Assembly (NCBI GenBank): GCA_949775045.1
Contig: OX459096.1
Location: forward strand, 37,123,316-37,187,315
Reading direction: 5' to 3'
DNA from: Metridium senile
Lineage: Eukaryota > Cnidaria > Anthozoa > Actiniaria > Metridiidae
Length of the DNA: 64,000 nucleotides
The translations under genes and the position numbers were made by a program. Below are positions 10,501-24,690 of this stretch, piece by piece; within the stretch, counting starts at the first letter, position 1; the number at the start of each line of letters is the position of its first letter. The notes below the pieces were generated by a model. That model did not search any database and was not told where the DNA came from. It saw only the letters and a list, made by a program, of their open reading frames with translations.

Positions 10501-12978
10501 CCAAACATTGACGCGTCCGGGCACATTTGTAATTCAAACTGGTTTAACGGGTTTAAAACTGGTTTGAAGGTAACTTATTCGTCCAAAGTTCTGCATGGAC
10601 GGGCTCGAGCAGCTCCGTGCAGAGGTCTCTTCTCCTTTTCTTCTGCCTGCAAGCAGGGTACTGGCCCTCGGTCCCACAAAGCTATTGTTAAAGCATCTTA
10701 TAAATAGAGGCTAGTCAGACTTGTACAACAGACAAACAAATAGTTGTCATAGACCAAACCAATAACTTAAAGTAAAGAATAGTACGTCGAAATCCCTTCA
10801 GCCGAAGCTGATCTTCCAGAGAGCCGACGGTGCGCTCATTTTACTTCCCTCTCTCCATTAGTGCTCAGTTTCACGGGTATTTAAAGCTGCTTAAAGCTAC
10901 ACGGAAAGAAGAGAAGTCGAAACAAGGATGCGAGGTCACTGGGAATAGAACTCGGAACCTCTCACACAGAACGCCGCGCACTAACCAACTGTGCCATCCT
11001 TGCTTCTGTAAATTGCGTAATTGCACTTTACAATTGCTTCTTTACGTAATTGCACCAGCTAGGTGTATAATTAACCACTTACCAGGAACCACATAACAAT
11101 ACCAGCAATAAGAGCCATTAAAACAGTGATCAGTATATAAGGCCATGTTGCAAACGTTGACTTTAACACAGCTTTCAGTGGGGTATCTGTGTCTGGTTCA
11201 CGAAGGAGAAATGCAAATCCTGGGGACTCAACAAGCGGAATGTAACGAAATCTTTCTGCGTACGTAACTTGCCATTTCCAGCCATAAACAGGGAAACTAA
11301 GGTCGTTTTTATCATCAATCAGCTCTGCAACTTCGTTTTCGTTCTGTTGGTGTGCTGGTTTCATGTGTCCGTTAAGGAGAAAATCAAGATAAGAGTTACC
11401 ATGTGATTGACATGATTCACAACATTCAACGACTAGACTGTTCAGTATTTGAGGAATCATTCCCGACATGTTGACTTTCTTGAGGTCCTTAGAGACTTGA
11501 GCGCTGTTGTATGGAGGGAAAATGCGATAGTTTGTAGCTATTCTTTGGTTACAACGACAGGTCTCTAACAAAACAAGCAATTTCAATCTGTTAGTAATAG
11601 CATATACTACTTTGAAAAAAAGTACAAATTGCAGTCAAATATTTTAGATAGGATTTATTCGTAATCTTGATAACGGACGAAGTGTAACACTTGATCTAGG
11701 CTAGAACAACAGCTCAAAACAGCCACATGCAGTTAAGTTATAGCGTTCGTTAGAGATTGTTTCTCCAATGGCTAATCCACTTAATAACGATGTTTTTGGT
11801 TATATTAAACAAGAAATTATTTCAAGTCTTCCTACTCACTTCCTGATGACATCCCCGATGGTCCTTTTCCACCTCGACTAAACCCAGAAACATGTACTTC
11901 ACAATGAACAAAGTTCTCTAGGCCTTCTATCACTGCCTGGTGTACATCTTTTCTGACAGTGAAATACTGCCATGGAGCTTCCTCAATCTCTACGTCACCT
12001 ATGGAAAGAACCCGCCATGACACACGATATCCCATAATTTTGTCGAGTACAATAGGGTCAGGAATAGCACCCCACGTGACCGGTATACTAGTAGTTGCTG
12101 TGAAGTTGTATGCTAGTACATTAATCGGTCTGCTTTTGAATCCTGAGAGAAGAACAACATATTGTTTGGTTAATAAACGTATAGAAATACCGCTGTGCGT
12201 CAACATAGGCTACTCTTTTAATTAAAAGACCCATCACAGTTACCTGCGCCATCTTGAAAGGTAACCGGGCCTTTGCATAGAAGCGAGACGAACGTTGAGC
12301 TTGCAATGATAGAACTTTTAACACCTTGCGGGACAATCATAAATACACGTGTCTCTATCTTGAAAGGTAACCGGGCCTTTGCATCAAAGCGAGACAAACA
12401 TTGAGCTTGCAATGATATAGACCTTTTAACATCTTGCCGGACAACCATAAATACACGTGTCTATATCATTGCAAGCTTAACGTTCATCAAGCTTCGATGC
12501 AAAGACCGGAAACTATTCAAGATGGCGCAGGGAACTGTTAAGGGGACTTTTCAAGATGGCGCAGGGAACTGTGAAGGGGACTTTTCAAAATGGTGCAGGG
12601 AACTGTGAAGGGGACTATTCAAGATGGCGCAGGGAACTGTGAAGAGGACTATTCAAGATGGCGCAGGGAACTGTGAAGGGGACTATTCAAAATGGTGCAG
12701 GGAACTGTGAAGGGGACTAAATTACAGTTGACTTATGTTTTACAGCTTGTGGCATTTCAAGACCGAGGTCCATCCAGGGTAAGTCGTTTAGTGATTTTCT
12801 TAGAAGACAGTGGAATGATCACGGTTTACAAGATTATATTTCAAAAATGAAATTATATTTGATTTGTGAAATGTTAGTACTGTAACTAGTAATCACCTAA
12901 TAAGTATACTAGAATCCTATTAAGGCTTGGATGGCCATATGTAATTTAAAACGAGATACCTTTTTAAATAGAGAAAGC

Positions 12979-13054
<76 letters not shown>

Positions 13055-16000
13055 AAATAATCCTATTCTTACCAATTTTATCAAGTGGTGCATGGTCAAA
13101 CGTTGCATTGCCATCGCCTTTAGCAGTGAACGCTAAAACACTAACGCTATAATTCGCGTCCATATTCATGTTTTTCAAGGTATAGTTTCTTTCAGACGCT
13201 GTAAAGTTGAGCGTTACCGGTGGTGAGTTAGGCAGTTCTTGGTATATTAGTTTGTAACCTCGAATGATGCCATTTCTACATGTTCGAATAACCTCAGTCC
13301 AATGGACAGTTAGATGTGTATGTTGAGGTATATCGAATGAAATGACCCTTGGAGGTTGACAGGGAACTATAAAAATAACAGAAAATACATCATCATTATC
13401 ATTATCATTATCATCACCATCATTATCATCATCAGTCACCATCGTCATTATCATCATCATCTTCATCATCATCATCATCAGCAGCAGCAGCAGCAGTAGC
13501 ATCATCATCATCATCATCATCATTATCATCACCATCATCACCATCATCAACATCACCACCATTAATATCATCGCCATCATCATTATTATCATCATCATCA
13601 TTATCATCATCAAGCAGTATCATCATCATCATCATTATTGGCTCCTCCTTCTTGTACTAGTAGCCTATATTGTATGTTTTGTTCGCTTCCTTCAAAGGCT
13701 TAACTTAGGGTATTTTGTTCTCTCTATTGATCGTTTTACAATCACAAACATCAACATTTTTTCTATTGAATTACGCAGACTTTTTACGTACACGAAGATG
13801 CCGACAGTTCAAGCTATCCATGTCGGTCACAATGAGAGTTTTCGGAGAATGGTTATTTAGAAACTTCTTTACATGTCCTGTACCAACTTCGGAGTTTGTT
13901 CTGAGCTGCTGATACGTTAAATAGTAATTTATCTTTGAAAGCCCGTGTTGTATGAGAGAACTGAGCTGTTACACGTGATTGAATAAGAGTTGCAGTCATG
14001 TTCTAAAATGCATTCTATCAACACCAACATAAACTTTATGAAATGCTAATAGATCCTTTCACATTGGTGTTAGATTGTTACTGCATGGACTTCATCTCCC
14101 GGAGACTCCGAGAGTGTTTTCCAAGCAATAACGTGACGTGTGCACACATTTACTTACTGTCTTCATCTGTAGACAATGTAGTCTCATTCGTGGGTACTCC
14201 TGCTCCAACAGTGAACCCAGCTACTTGGACAGTGTAGTTAGTCCATATCTTTAAACCTTGGATATCAAACTTAAATTCAGGAGAAGTTCCATGAGGGTTG
14301 ATGCGGACCGAGTCTATTGGCACAGTAACATTCTTCTTTTCGACTATTGGCCAATCGGCTAACCAATAGTACAGTACAAAGTACCTAATTATACCATGTC
14401 GATTGGCTTCTGGTACATTAGACCATGTGAATAATAGACTTGAAGAACTTGAATTGACCACCGTGAGATTTGTCACTGGAGCTGTTGGTACTGGAATTAA
14501 ATACATAAGGCGTTAGACCATGTGGGATCACAATACAACATGTACTGAACATGAGCAATAGAAGGTAAAGAAATAAATTCACAGGTGGTTAAAGACAATC
14601 AAGCGCGCTTATTGGTTCGGAGTGTTTTGCGCGCCATTAGAAATAAGAAATTAATGTCTTTTTGAAAGTTGCTGGCATGGTTATATATATATATTTTTTT
14701 AATGGTCACTTGTATAATTATACAAAAAATTAAAGAACAATATCCCCAGGCTCGATAAATATACATAAAAAAATATATAATAACCTCGACGAGACGTCGC
14801 CGTTATTCACCTCGCCTTCGGCGAATAATGGTTAAGTGATACGTGCTGAGGGGAAGGTGATACATGCTGAGGGGAAGGGAAGGAGGGAAATAAGAGGCAA
14901 TTGTTGTGGTATAAAACTCATGAATAAATATACTATGCATGCACATACCATCTTCAGCAGTAGTCACATAAAGTGTGGGACTAACTGGACCATCTCCTAT
15001 AGTAACACCATAGATTTGAATGGCATACTGGGTAAACTTCTTTAAGCCAGTGATAGCCTGGTTGTAAGGGTCAATAGTAATGGCTCGACGGGCACGATTT
15101 CCAGGCTTATAGATAATGACCTGTGCTGACGAATTGCCCAAGGCTACTTCAAATATAATTATACGGTACTCGCGAACAATGCCGTTTTTATCGACAGTAG
15201 GCATGTCTTCCCAGTTGATAACGATTGATGTTGAGCTGGAGTTGAAGCCAGTAACGTTCACAGGAGCGTGCGATGGAACTACGAGAAATAAGGGTTGCAA
15301 CAATAAACAATGTAATATTAATAATAAACACGATATTAAAGAATATGAAAAACGATAGATATAAATAAGTACAATTTAAAGACAAACTTCGACGTTAAAA
15401 CAAAATTTTCAATGTAAACAGATACACAAATATATGTCATATCGATTAGACCTGCCTAGCTTATCAAAACGGCGCAAGCACGGCCGAAAGCAATTTTGGG
15501 TCTTTGATATATATGTATACACAAAATAAATTAAAGGGCTTAGAGGTTATATCCTTTACCATCTTCTTGGGTATAACATGTCATGACATCGCTTTTATTG
15601 CCATCGCCGTATATGTTAAAAGCAGCAATTTGTATCTTGTATTTGGTGAACTCTTCTAAGTTTTGCATCACAAAGCTTGTAGTATTCTCTCCAGGAACTT
15701 CGAAAACTTCAGTTGCATTGGTTCCTTCTGGGGTGTAGAAAATTTTGTATCCAGTCACTCTTCCATCGGGATCAGGATGACTATTTGTGGTTCGAGCCCA
15801 CGTGATGGAGCAATTTGTTGGTGTACTCTTTTCTTTCTCTTTGAGAAATCCAGGAATACCATCAGGTGCTGAAAAAACAACAAAACAAACAACTGTTGAA
15901 ACAATACTTTAAATGGATGGATCAATGAAGGGAAAGGAAGGAAGGAAGGAAGGAAGGAAGGAAGGAAGGAAGGAAGGAAGGAAGGAAGGAAGGAAGGAAG

Positions 16001-19000
16001 GAAGGAAGGAAATATCAGAAGGAATAATAAGATAAAGAGACTTACGTGGAAGCCATTTGCTGTCCGTAATAATATAAGTACAGTTGCTTTTCACTCCAGG
16101 ACCAACAGTCATTCCAGCAACCTGCAATATCAGTCATCGTGTATAAATGAGCTATATTAAATATCAGTCATCGTGTATAAATGAGCTATATCAAATATCA
16201 GTCATCGTGTATAAATGAGCTATATCAAATATCAGTCATCGTGTATAAATGAACTATATCAAATATCAGTCATCGTGTATAAATGAACTATATCAAATAT
16301 CAGTCATCGTGTATAAATGAGCTATATCAAATATCAGTCATCGTGTATAAATGAACTATATCAAATATCAGTCATCGTGTATAAATGAGCTATATCAAAT
16401 ATCAGTCATCGTGTATAAATGAGCTATATCAAATATCAGTCATCGTGTATAAATGAACTATATCAAATATCAGTCATCGTGTATAAATGAGCTATATTAA
16501 ATATTAGTCATCGTGTATAAATGAGGTAGGAAATATCAGTCAACGTGTATAAATTATCTTTATCAGTCACCGTGTATAAATTAGCTATCAAATCCTACCC
16601 AAAAGCCCCCAAAATTACCAACTCCTGCCCACTATATGAGGAAACAATTCTTAAATTTAGTCAGATAAATGAGAAACGTAACTGAGTAAAATAGATTTTT
16701 TTTCGATACAAGTCAGTAATAACAATTGATATACACACTTTTTGTATACCAGATGTATTAAAGCCATATTTTCAAATGAAAAGGTGTGAAATTATGAATA
16801 ATATGTCATAAAGCGTTACAATAATTATAATAAAAACGAACAGCGTCAACTAGTCGCAATATTCCCCTTCACAGTTCCCTGCACCATCTTAAAAGGTAAC
16901 CAGGCCTTTGTATTGAAGCGAGACGAACGTTGAGCTTGCAATGATAGAGAAACGTAAATAATGGTAAGGCGTTGAAAGGTCTCTATCTTTGCAAGCTCAA
17001 TGTTCGTTTCGCTTCGATGCAAAGGCCCGGCTAACTTACAAGAAAGCGCAGGGGACTGTGAAGGGGACTACGTGCGATTCCGCGCGATGGAAAAATTGCT
17101 TGCAAAAAACCACAGGAATCCCATCCGCGCGCATTCAAACAAATACACCACAGGAACCTCACCCGCGCGCTCAATATGTAAGTCGCTCGGTGCGCGGTTA
17201 AGAATAACTTTATTGTCATTAAAAAAAATCCTCAAAGAGAATAGTTGGGCTGCCTGTGGTTTAATCGGTTATTTTAGTACCTGCACACAGTACAATGTAA
17301 ATAGCTCCAAGCCTCCAATCACAATATTTCTTTGGTGTACTGGTACGGCGAAGTTTGAAGTCGTGTCTTCTGATGCGTTCCAAACACGATAGTAAATGGC
17401 CCATTGACGTAAGATACCAGCAGGCTGGACGGACAAACCACTCCACTTTACCCATATACTATACGCAGTCACATTATTTCCTATGACACTTTCCGGTGCA
17501 GTTTTAGGGACTGAAAAAACAACAACGAGAATATTGCAATGAAATGAAAAGAATGGATGTAATTGAAAAAAAAAAAAAAATGGAATGGAATTGGATATGA
17601 TGAGAAAGCCGGTTGGTATGAAATGAAATAGAATGAATAAGAATGGAATAAAATGGGACAGAATGAAATTCTTTGGAAAGAATCGGAAGAAAAAAGGTGG
17701 AAGGTGATAAAACAACTGGAATCACATAATGAATCAGAATATAAGTAAAAAAGAATTAACTATATATTGCAATTGACTAAAACTGTTAATTGAATTTAAT
17801 GAAAGAAAATGCAATTGGATATGATGGGGGCATTGCTAAGTAATTTGATGAGACTGAAATTAACAGCACAATTGAAAAAGTGAAATAGAAAAGAATACAC
17901 AGGCATGGAGTGAAAAAAGAAATGTATGACTTTCAAGAGTGAGCCTGCATGGAATGGAACATTATAGAATAGATACAGAAAGGAATAGACGTTTACCTCC
18001 TTCAAGGGTCATGCACTGCACGGGTGTCTCGCTAAAGTTACTCAGCCCTACTGTAAACGCAGCTATTCTAATAGAATAGTTAGTAAATTCCTTTAGGCTA
18101 TCAACTTCTTTGCATTGAGGATCTGCAGTAGATTCGTTGTGCTCTAGTGTTTCATTCACGTTTGTAAGGTGAATCGTGCGACTTGTTACAATCCCTCTAC
18201 GTTGAATGACAGGAATCTCTGACCAGCACACTTTAAGGATCCTAGATGATATCGCTTGGCATGTTAGGTTTGGCGGCGGAGAAAGAGGAACTGAAAACAG
18301 CAAATCAATCGTACATGAGAGAATGGCATTAATTAATCCTCTGTCCGAGTAATGTGGTTGGATCAAGATCTATATTATACTATTTAGCGTAGTTTTTACT
18401 AAAGGTTTGATAAGAATAATAAATATAATAAAAGCATTTCTTTATACACTTTGATTGTATTACTATACATATTCTGCTTAGCTGATCTCGTCGTGTAAAA
18501 CAGAGGCTTATATTAAGAGAAGCGACTTCGTATTGTGATTCATGTCACGTGTGGTTTGCCTTGTATCTTCCCTTTTGTCCTCGAACAACTCTGCACTAGT
18601 TTTGTATTATTGTACGTACGTAACATCCATAAGCATAAAAATTGGAAACAAAGGCAATTATGTATAGAGACGGACCATTAGATATTTGATGGGTTGGGCA
18701 ATTTGTCGGTGCAGGATGTACTGTACATTATATTTTTTCTGCCCTCGCGGCTGTGCAGAATATTTTTGTGTTAGTTTTGCACGATATTTATTTCAGGTTT
18801 TTCTGTTGTTCACGATTCTCAATCATCTAATGGTTCAGTCCCTTACAATACTTAATGTAATTAGATTAACTCATACCATCTTGTTCAGTCAAGCACTCGA
18901 AATGACTTGTATTACTCTTGGCAAAAGAGTTAAATCCAAGAACTGAGATGTTATAAAGATGAAAAGGTTGCAAGTCCTTAAATGTTACGTTGACACACGA

Positions 19001-22000
19001 TACAAAATAAATTCCAACAGAAGTTGTGGTATTTGTGTCAAGTAGTTTTGCTTCGTAGCCTTTAATGATTCCATTCGCTTTAAGCGGGTCGATTCCCTTC
19101 CAAAGAATAGAGCAATTGACTTTGGTTTTTGAAATCACTTTGAATTCTGATGGTTGATCGTCAGGAACTGGAAAAAAAGGGAAATACATAATGACTAATA
19201 AAACTAAACAAACTATATCTCGATATTATTAGATATAGTGGAGCCCCGTTAATCCGACCACCGAAGGGACAGCCAAAAGTGGCCGTGTTAACGAGGTGGC
19301 CGTATTAAGCGGGTAAATTTTATAGAAAATGTATGGGCATACATTTTGTCGGGACCTAAAAAAATGGCCGCAATAATGGGGTGGCCGTATTAAGCGGGTG
19401 GCCGTAATGCGGGGTTTCACTGTAGTAGTAGGTAGTAGTAACTCTTGTAATTATATTTTAACGCTAGAGTGTCTTTGTTCTATACGATCTAAACAGCCAC
19501 TTAGATAAAAATAAAAGTTAATAACATACCGTCTTCAAACGTAGTACACGAAGTTCTTGCAACAGTACTTGTATTTCCACTTCCTTTGTCTGTAAATGCG
19601 GTCACAGTGACCTTGTATTTAGTGAAAATTTCCAATCCAAATAATCCCGTAACATTCGCTGATGAGCCATACGTTATCATATTCTTCAGCTCTGTAAGTG
19701 GGGCGCCAAATTTGAGGTAAGTCACATTGTATCCAAGGATAGCCCCGTTTCGGAATTCTCTACGAACTGGTCCCCAAGTCACATGGCAAGATGAAGAACT
19801 GTTACCTGATGCTGTAACATTGGTTGGTGGGGCACTGGGTACTAGATATAATCAAAAGCGTACATGAAAAAAACATTTACACCTTATTGGGCAAAGGTTG
19901 TCGCATTCAAAAGGTAGATCTTAGAAGCTGAGATTGAAATGGTTGATGGATAACTATTTGATATGTATATAAGACAGTAAGTTCTCAGAAAAAGGTCTTC
20001 TGCAGACGGCGATCGCATAGTGACGCAAAGGATCATGGATCAATTCAGAAACTAAATGTGCATTCGGAATCGAACGCCTTTCTTGTTGTTTGATAAGTCA
20101 AAATGGATATTTCTCAATAACATATTGACAAGTGTAGCAATGTGGCCATGAAATCCCTGCGTTCTAATAAAGTATACATAGGTAACCCATAATACCCTGC
20201 GCTACTAGCTTGTAGGCTTTTCACTTCACGGGTGACAAAGTTTCTCGGAAAGAGTGTATACAAACAATGTATGGACAGAGAGATCGTGGTGTTGTTTCCG
20301 GCAATAAACCACCCCTCCCCCTAACTCATCCTTGGTAATGGTTGTCTCATATTATTTATTATTAATATAAAATACGCAGGTGATCGCGTACGCTGATTGG
20401 TTGGAGAACTTTTCTTCAAAAAAGATTTTCATTATTCGTCGATATTCACATCTTCTTCGGCAAATTATAATCATTAGATATAGTTCAAATTATCATAACT
20501 TTTTGGAAACAAATATGCTTTCAGAATTCACTCGTGTTATCGCATGTTACATTCTTTGTTCAAGGCAGAAGTGCATTCTTGATACTTTTTATGATCTTTG
20601 AAAACAAGACCAAACATACCTGTTCCCTCGGTGAAGCAGTAGACTTGTGTACTCGTTGGAGAGAAACCTTTAAATGAAACTGCAACGACCACAACATGAT
20701 ACACATTATACACGTCAAGTCGTTCCAGTACCACATTTGTACGACATGCTCCAATTTCAGTATGAGATGTTTTGTTGGTAAATAAACTAGTGGCAGCTAT
20801 ACGATACGATGTAAGGTTGCCATTGGTTGTGTCTTCAGGAGGGGCAGTCCAGTTGAGGAAACATGTAGTTGTTTTATCGTATGGATCTGTAGCGTTATAT
20901 GAAGCAACGTTCCTTGGAGAAACTGTAGGGCCTGTAAAAATATGAACATGTTATTTCAATGGTGATGGTGGCGCAATGATGATAATAATGATGCTAATTA
21001 CTGATAATGATGATGATGATGATAATAATAATGTTTATGATGATGGTGATAATAATCTGTCACTGTGTTTGAAAATGTCGATGATGATAATGATGTTGAT
21101 GACTGATGATGATGATACCGTGGTTGATGGTTATGGTGATGATGATAGTCATAGTGATGGTGATAGTGCTGTCGTTGGTGATATTTATGATGGTGATGAT
21201 GAAATTGCTAGTTATGCTGTTGACTGACAATGATATGATGATGACGACGATAATAATAATGTTGATGTTAGTGATGGTGGTAATGTTCTCTTTGGTGATG
21301 ATGATTGATGATGGTTGTGATGGTGATGATGGGGCCACTATGATTGTGATGGTGATAATGCTGTCATGGGCAATGATGATGATGATAGTGATGTTGATGA
21401 TTGACAATGATGATGATGATGGTAACAATGTTGATGGTGATGATGGTGATTATAGTGGAGATGATGATAGTCATGTTTGCATTTGACGAATGAAGTCCAA
21501 ATGCGCAAATATGAAATGAATAAGAACAATACAAATATAGGGATTACATACTTTGTTAATACATCAAACAACTTTCCAAAACTGCTTTTAAAGCAATTAA
21601 TCAAACGTGTTTACCAAATCAGTGAATTTGTTGGTAAGATTCCCTAATGTTTATCTAACCGCTAGTATTTTAAAGTGTTAGCATTTGGCTGATACTCTAA
21701 AATAGCTTACGTCACGACAATATTTACTATATAATAACAACTAGCCCACTATACCTTGTGCAGTAGTAGATTCATTCACAGTTTTATATTCGCCAGTTCC
21801 TATAGTAAATGCTGCCACTCCTATCATATATTTAGTTCTCGCCTTTAGATTACACAGTTTGTGTGTGTATTCCGTGAGACCAGATAAATAGTCAACCTTT
21901 GCAGTATTTAAATTACCGCCTGCATACTGTTGGTATACCAGGTTGTAATATCTTAATTCTCCACCTATTGGAGATGCTGGTTCTTTCCAGAAGATTGTTA

Positions 22001-24613
22001 AACAATTGCTCTCTGCTGAAAGGATCTTAAGGTCTAGAACTGGGCCAGGAACTATGGACATTGAAAAAACATAATTAATAAATTAATATTAACATTTATT
22101 AGAAACATTTATTAGAGAGAGAAATGCAGAAACATGCAAAATCGTTTCTTAAACATGATATAATACATTAGAAAACTCATTAATAATTCATGGGAATGGA
22201 CAAAAATATTGAAAACCGTAGAGGTTGTATATCTTATACAGATTCGTCGTGATTCACCTTTAGATTTAATTTTTGTCGTCCAGATTCACTTTTTTTCTTG
22301 ATAAAATAAGTATTCTATTTCACAACACTCCTATTCATGCTCAGTTGAATTAAGGTATGGAAGATGATTGCGAGCGGACTGAGGCAAGCTGCCCAAGCTT
22401 GACTCAATGGCCGGTCAAGCGACCACGCGAATTGCTGGGTGGGTCGCTTTTTCTCCGCAGTCCGCCCGCTGTGACAACTGAGCAAGAATGGAATGTTTTC
22501 CTCGAATTCATGGGAGTGTTAATGACCTTTTTTCATTCTTGCATCTCATTATGAGTGTTATGAATAGTTAAAGAACTTACTATTGGAGTTTCATAAGTAT
22601 TATATATACAGAATATTCACGTCTGATCTGTATGAGATATAGGTGGTATTTTGTTACGTTTTGCAAACCAACCATTGTTATCAAAAGCAAGAAAATTGAA
22701 AAATATATTGTTAAAATGGTTGTCAAATTAGCATCACTATACGAACACTTGTTCCAACACTACGCTCACCTATACAATGACTTGTTTTCAACTCGCCCGG
22801 CGTTGTATATCGCATACAGATAGGCCGCTCATATTGCAATCTACCTATTGAGCTCAGACAATGTACCAATCTTAAGTCTTTTAATGAGAAGCTCTTTTAA
22901 AATTAAATTAAAATTACTCTTATAATTTATGTTTAACTTCTTTTGCAACTAGTGACACCTGTTCTTGGTTTACTAGTTGCCGCTGCTCAAAATGTAGGCC
23001 GTAATGCAGTAATACTTTACTTTGTTACTTTTTTCTTTTGTTTATATTATTAAGTTTTAATTTTATATGGATGTCTTGGTTATAGGTGTAATTCCACCTG
23101 TTAGACAATCCACAACTCTGTTGGAAGTTTAGTAAATAAAAATAAATATATTACATATAGAATACAAAACCAAACTATATTGAAATTTCAGACGAACTTG
23201 TAAAATTGATTAAAACAGTAACGAGGTATCCTCTCTTATTTACCTATTTCGGCAGTTGTAACTGTAATAGGGGGCGCGGTTTTACTGACACCGCCCAAGT
23301 ACCATAATGTTAAGTGAATGTTGTAATCAGTATACGGCATAAGGTTTGACAAAACCAACGATTTAACGTAACGCTCCTCAGCAACGGTTGCCAAGGACGA
23401 GGCATTGTTTGGATCTTGCCACTTGATCTCATATTTTTGGAAAATTGAATAGGGATCGCCCTCAGGAATTGTCCAGTGTACAGAAATTGCAGAGGAACTT
23501 ATATTGGATTCTTGCAATGTAGGCCATGTTGATGGAACTGCAAATGAGGAAATATTGATTTTATAAATAAAAACAGGCAAAAATTACTATCTACATTAGC
23601 TCAAGTATGTTAAGGCCTGGTTTTAGCCGTGTTTCACGAAAAAAAACGTTTTTATTTGTCATTGCCACAAACCTCATCTGATTTTAATAAAACTTGGTAC
23701 ATTAATAGATCTCGGACTACTGCTCATCCTTAATTTGTAATTTTGATCTAAGGGTGGTCACGTGACTAGTTTAGATGGATAAGGGATTTCGTTTTTCCTT
23801 TGAAAATGCGGTCGCGAGTTTGAATAGGTAAAACAAACTTATACATTAAATGTACTTCTCTACAAGGTTTCTACAGGACTGTGCTTGGAGAATCTGGTTA
23901 TCACTTACTGTTAAGGAGATATTTTGTAAAACAGGTCACGTGACCATAATTCTTTTTCAAAATCCCCTTATATCTCCCTACCAAGCTATCGAATTCAAGT
24001 TCTCCAAACGTGAAATTATTTGTCATCTATTACTTATCAACTTTTGGCTTTTCGTTTTTATCTTTATCTTAAACTCACTCATTATAACTTGCTATTATGA
24101 CGTCATATACCACGTGACCTCGTAAAAATCAGCACTAAAACATTAAGGACTCTGATATTAACATCCACAGCGATTTTCTTTGAAAACTAGCGAATATCTT
24201 GAAAGTACGAAGCCAACATCTTAATTATTGGCGGGGGGTCTTTTCACAACGAAAAACCCAGGCCTTAACATACTTGAGAGGACAAAAACTTAGCATACTA
24301 TATGTTATGCATCCTGGTGATACATGATTGACTCAAATATGGAGAGTGAGTAATGCAAAAATAGAAAACAGATGTTCCATTTCGCTCTTTTTTCCTCCGC
24401 GAAATGAGGGAAGAGGAGCGATAAACGTCTGTTTTCTCAGGCTAGCGCTTTTTAAGACAATGATGACGATAATACTGTTGCTGGTCATGATGATAATGAT
24501 GTCGATGAAATTATATTAGTGATGATAATAATAGTAATACTGTTTAAGACAATGATGACGATAATGCTGTTGCTGGTGATGATAATGATAATGTCGATAT
24601 AATTATATTTGTG

Positions 24614-24690
<77 letters not shown>

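Noticed and set aside
10268..10537. 89-codon minus ORF ending KVLQMGGGGRLYP
   Set aside because: Out-of-frame shadow of the pore exon 10258-10352, which has splice sites and the WWWAFISMTTL pore helix.
10920..11003. tRNA gene
   Set aside because: Pol III boxes are present but there is no cloverleaf and it continues into a SINE body.
12909..13635. 234-codon minus ORF starting with poly-Met
   Set aside because: Only 13073-13366 (FN3-11) is exon; the rest is ATC/GAT microsatellite.
16122..16590. Possible CRISPR array
   Set aside because: Direct tandem repeats with no unique spacers, in a eukaryotic intron.
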